64,000 bases of DNA. Origin: Megaleporinus macrocephalus (taxonomy: Eukaryota; Chordata; Actinopteri; Characiformes; Anostomidae). The notes under the pieces were generated by a model. It worked only from the letters and a program-made list of their open reading frames with translations. It did no database searches and was not told the origin of the DNA. The stretch is from positions 1,375,001 through 1,439,000 of the forward strand of contig CM038715.1 in assembly GCA_021613375.1 (NCBI GenBank). The letters are read 5' to 3'. A program made the position numbers and the translations under genes. Shown here one piece after another: positions 62,453 through 64,000 of this stretch; position 1 is the first letter of the stretch, and the number at the start of each line of letters is the position of its first letter.

Positions 62453-64000
62453 CAGTGCATCCGGAAAGTATTCATAACACTTCAAAATACAACACACTAC
62501 ATCCCATAATGACAAAGTGAAAAAAGATTGTTTTAGTTTTTTAATAAATTTGCAGAAAATTCAAAGATCACATGTACATAAGTATTCACAACCATTGTTC
62601 AATACTTTTTTGAAGCACATTTGGCAGCAATTACAGTTACATTAATTAATTAACACCTATGTTTGGGCAGTTTCTCCCGTTCCTCTTTACAGAAGCTCTC
62701 AAGCTCCATCAGGCTGGATGGGGAGCATCAGTCCACAGGCATTTTCAGATCTCTCCAGAGATATTAGAGAGTTGTCCTGAAGCCACTCCTTTGTTATCTT
62801 GGCTGTGTGTTTAGGGTCATTGTCATGTTGGAAGATGAACCTTTGCCCCAGTCTGAGGTCTAGAGTGCTCTGGAGCAGGTTTTCTTCAAAAACATCTCTG
62901 TACATCGCTGCATTCATCTTTCCCCCAACCCTGACCAGTCTGCCAGTCCCTGCTGCTGAAAAACAACCCCACGTCATGATGCTGCCACCACCAGGCATCA
63001 CTGTAGGGATGGTGTTGGCTAGGTGATGAGCGGTGCCTGGTTTCCTCCAGACATGACGCTTGGCAGTCAGGCCATAGAGTTCAATCTTGCTTTCATCAGA
63101 CCAGAAAACTTCGTTCTCATGATCTGAGAGTGCTTCAGGTTCCTTTTGGAAAACATCAAGCATGCTGTCTTCGGCCTTTTACTGAGGAGTGGCTTCCGTC
63201 TGGCCAATCTACCATACAGGCCTGATTGGTGGAGTGCTGCAGAAATGGTTGTCCTTCTGGAAGGATACCCGCTCTCCATGGAGCAACGCTGAAGCTCTAT
63301 CAGAGTGAGCCTTGAGATCCTGGTCACCTCCCTGACTAAGGCCCTTCCACCCAATCATTCAGATTGGCTGGGTGGCCATCTCTAGGAAGAGTCCTGAAGG
63401 TTCCAAATGTCTTCCATTTATGGATGATGGAGGTCACTGTGCTCATTGGGACTTTCAATGCTGCAGAAAATCTTCTCTCCAGATCTGTGCCTCCATACAG
63501 TCCTGTCTCAGAGGTCTACAGACAAGGACAGATTAAGGATAGTCTGGGCCCCAGGACAAAGAGTTGCCCAGGCATACCCCTGCGCCTCTCGTGATCAAGG
63601 GCCCTCTAATGGTATGCCCTGCTTTTCTCTAGGGCTCCCTGGTATGGGCTCTCATAACCAGGGCCATCTGAAATTATGCCCCCCTCTTTCCTAGGACCCC
63701 TAATAGCCAGAAGTCAAAGTTAGAGCAGTGCCACAATGCCTCGTCGAATTTTCATAAGGGGCCCAAAAGAATGGATAGGGGCCCCAAAGCAAAGTCAAAG
63801 TCCCTAAAAGTCAGAGGATCCTAAAATATAAAAATAAATTGGATCATAAATGTTGATAGCTATCGCAAAATGTTTTGGGTAAGGGCCCCCAGGGCCCCCT
63901 GACCTCAAGGACCTCTGGGCGCTGACCCCACTGGCCCGGTCAGTAATTCAACCATGTCTATAGACAGTACTTTCATGGCTTGGTTTGTGCTCTGACATGT
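62453..64000 (-). mobile_element. Tc1-like transposon, internally deleted and interrupted
   Basis: Left terminus cagtgcatccggaaagtatt is a well-known fish Tc1 end. Minus-strand transposase remains at 63354-63067 and 63163-62699, in two frames. FWSDESKIELYG and FQHDNDPKHTAK mark the first two catalytic aspartates. The sequence then jumps to SNLMEFE-like coding near 62710, losing the segment that should hold the third acidic residue. An insertion (63525-63956) splits the far end. The element continues beyond the window. Confidence 0.92.
63525..63956. mobile_element. 432-bp insertion in the Tc1 element
   Basis: The Tc1 sequence is continuous across this segment: left flank ending tctacagaca (63515-63524), right flank starting tctatagaca (63957-63966). 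The 10-bp flanks differ by one base and look like a target duplication. The inserted DNA is rich in 'ggcccc' and has no visible inverted ends; family unknown. Confidence 0.75.

Noticed and set aside
62287..64000. Last pkd1 exon
   Set aside because: No frame with the expected basic/coiled-coil tail follows an acceptor here; the interval is almost entirely Tc1 and its insertion.

Overview
The window is vertebrate nuclear DNA, most probably from a teleost fish. It has GT-AG introns, a very large multi-exon gene, teleost-type LINE, Tc1 and hAT fragments, and long minisatellites. Familiar dispersed repeats, such as the 'cattttattagatacacct' type, hint at an otophysan fish, but that is a guess. There is no prokaryotic or viral gene content.

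One protein-coding gene dominates: a polycystin-1 (pkd1) family gene on the + strand. I traced 41 coding exons from a signal-peptide ATG at 8535 to the end of exon 41 at 62286. All splice phases agree and give 3,789 codons (11,367 nt) without a stop. Domain order is signal peptide, C-type lectin domain, cysteine-rich LDL-A-like segment, a long row of PKD repeats, REJ region, GPS, TM1, PLAT, TM2 to TM6, extracellular TOP/polycystin loop, and TM7 to TM11 with the pore region. The last exon (C-terminal tail with coiled coil) is not in the window. The LRR, WSC and first PKD domain of mammalian polycystin-1 are absent, and the signal peptide runs straight into the lectin domain. Exon sizes and phases from the lectin domain onward follow human PKD1 exons 6 to 45 closely, including a 3,623-bp giant exon. 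The likely product is a receptor-channel subunit acting with a TRPP partner.

Layout: 1-4000 is a 19-bp minisatellite. 4030-6375 holds a SINE-like repeat and a dead minus-strand LINE. 6390-7500 is a 122/133-bp tandem array. 7510-8530 is gene-proximal DNA with no recognisable feature. 8535-17542 encodes the N-terminus and lectin domain, with a clean hAT element (10842-11918) and a 36-bp minisatellite (12964-15000) in introns. 18825-30555 encodes the PKD repeats and REJ/GAIN region. 30700-37400 is repeat-rich, with exon 19 sandwiched between two arrays of the same 20-bp unit. 37476-41991 encodes GPS, TM1, PLAT and TM2-3. 42000-53000 holds small cytoplasmic-loop exons scattered among MITEs and LINE/Tc1 debris. 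52993-62286 encodes the remaining membrane domains. 62453-64000 is a broken Tc1-like transposon with a nested insertion.

The most unusual features are non-coding. Four tandem arrays show higher-order periodicity. One of them repeats a tRNA A-box-like motif about 140 times on both sides of one exon. Several related transposons lie in inverted orientation within introns of the same gene. The 3' end of one intron is duplicated without its acceptor AG, and one intron appears to use a GC donor.
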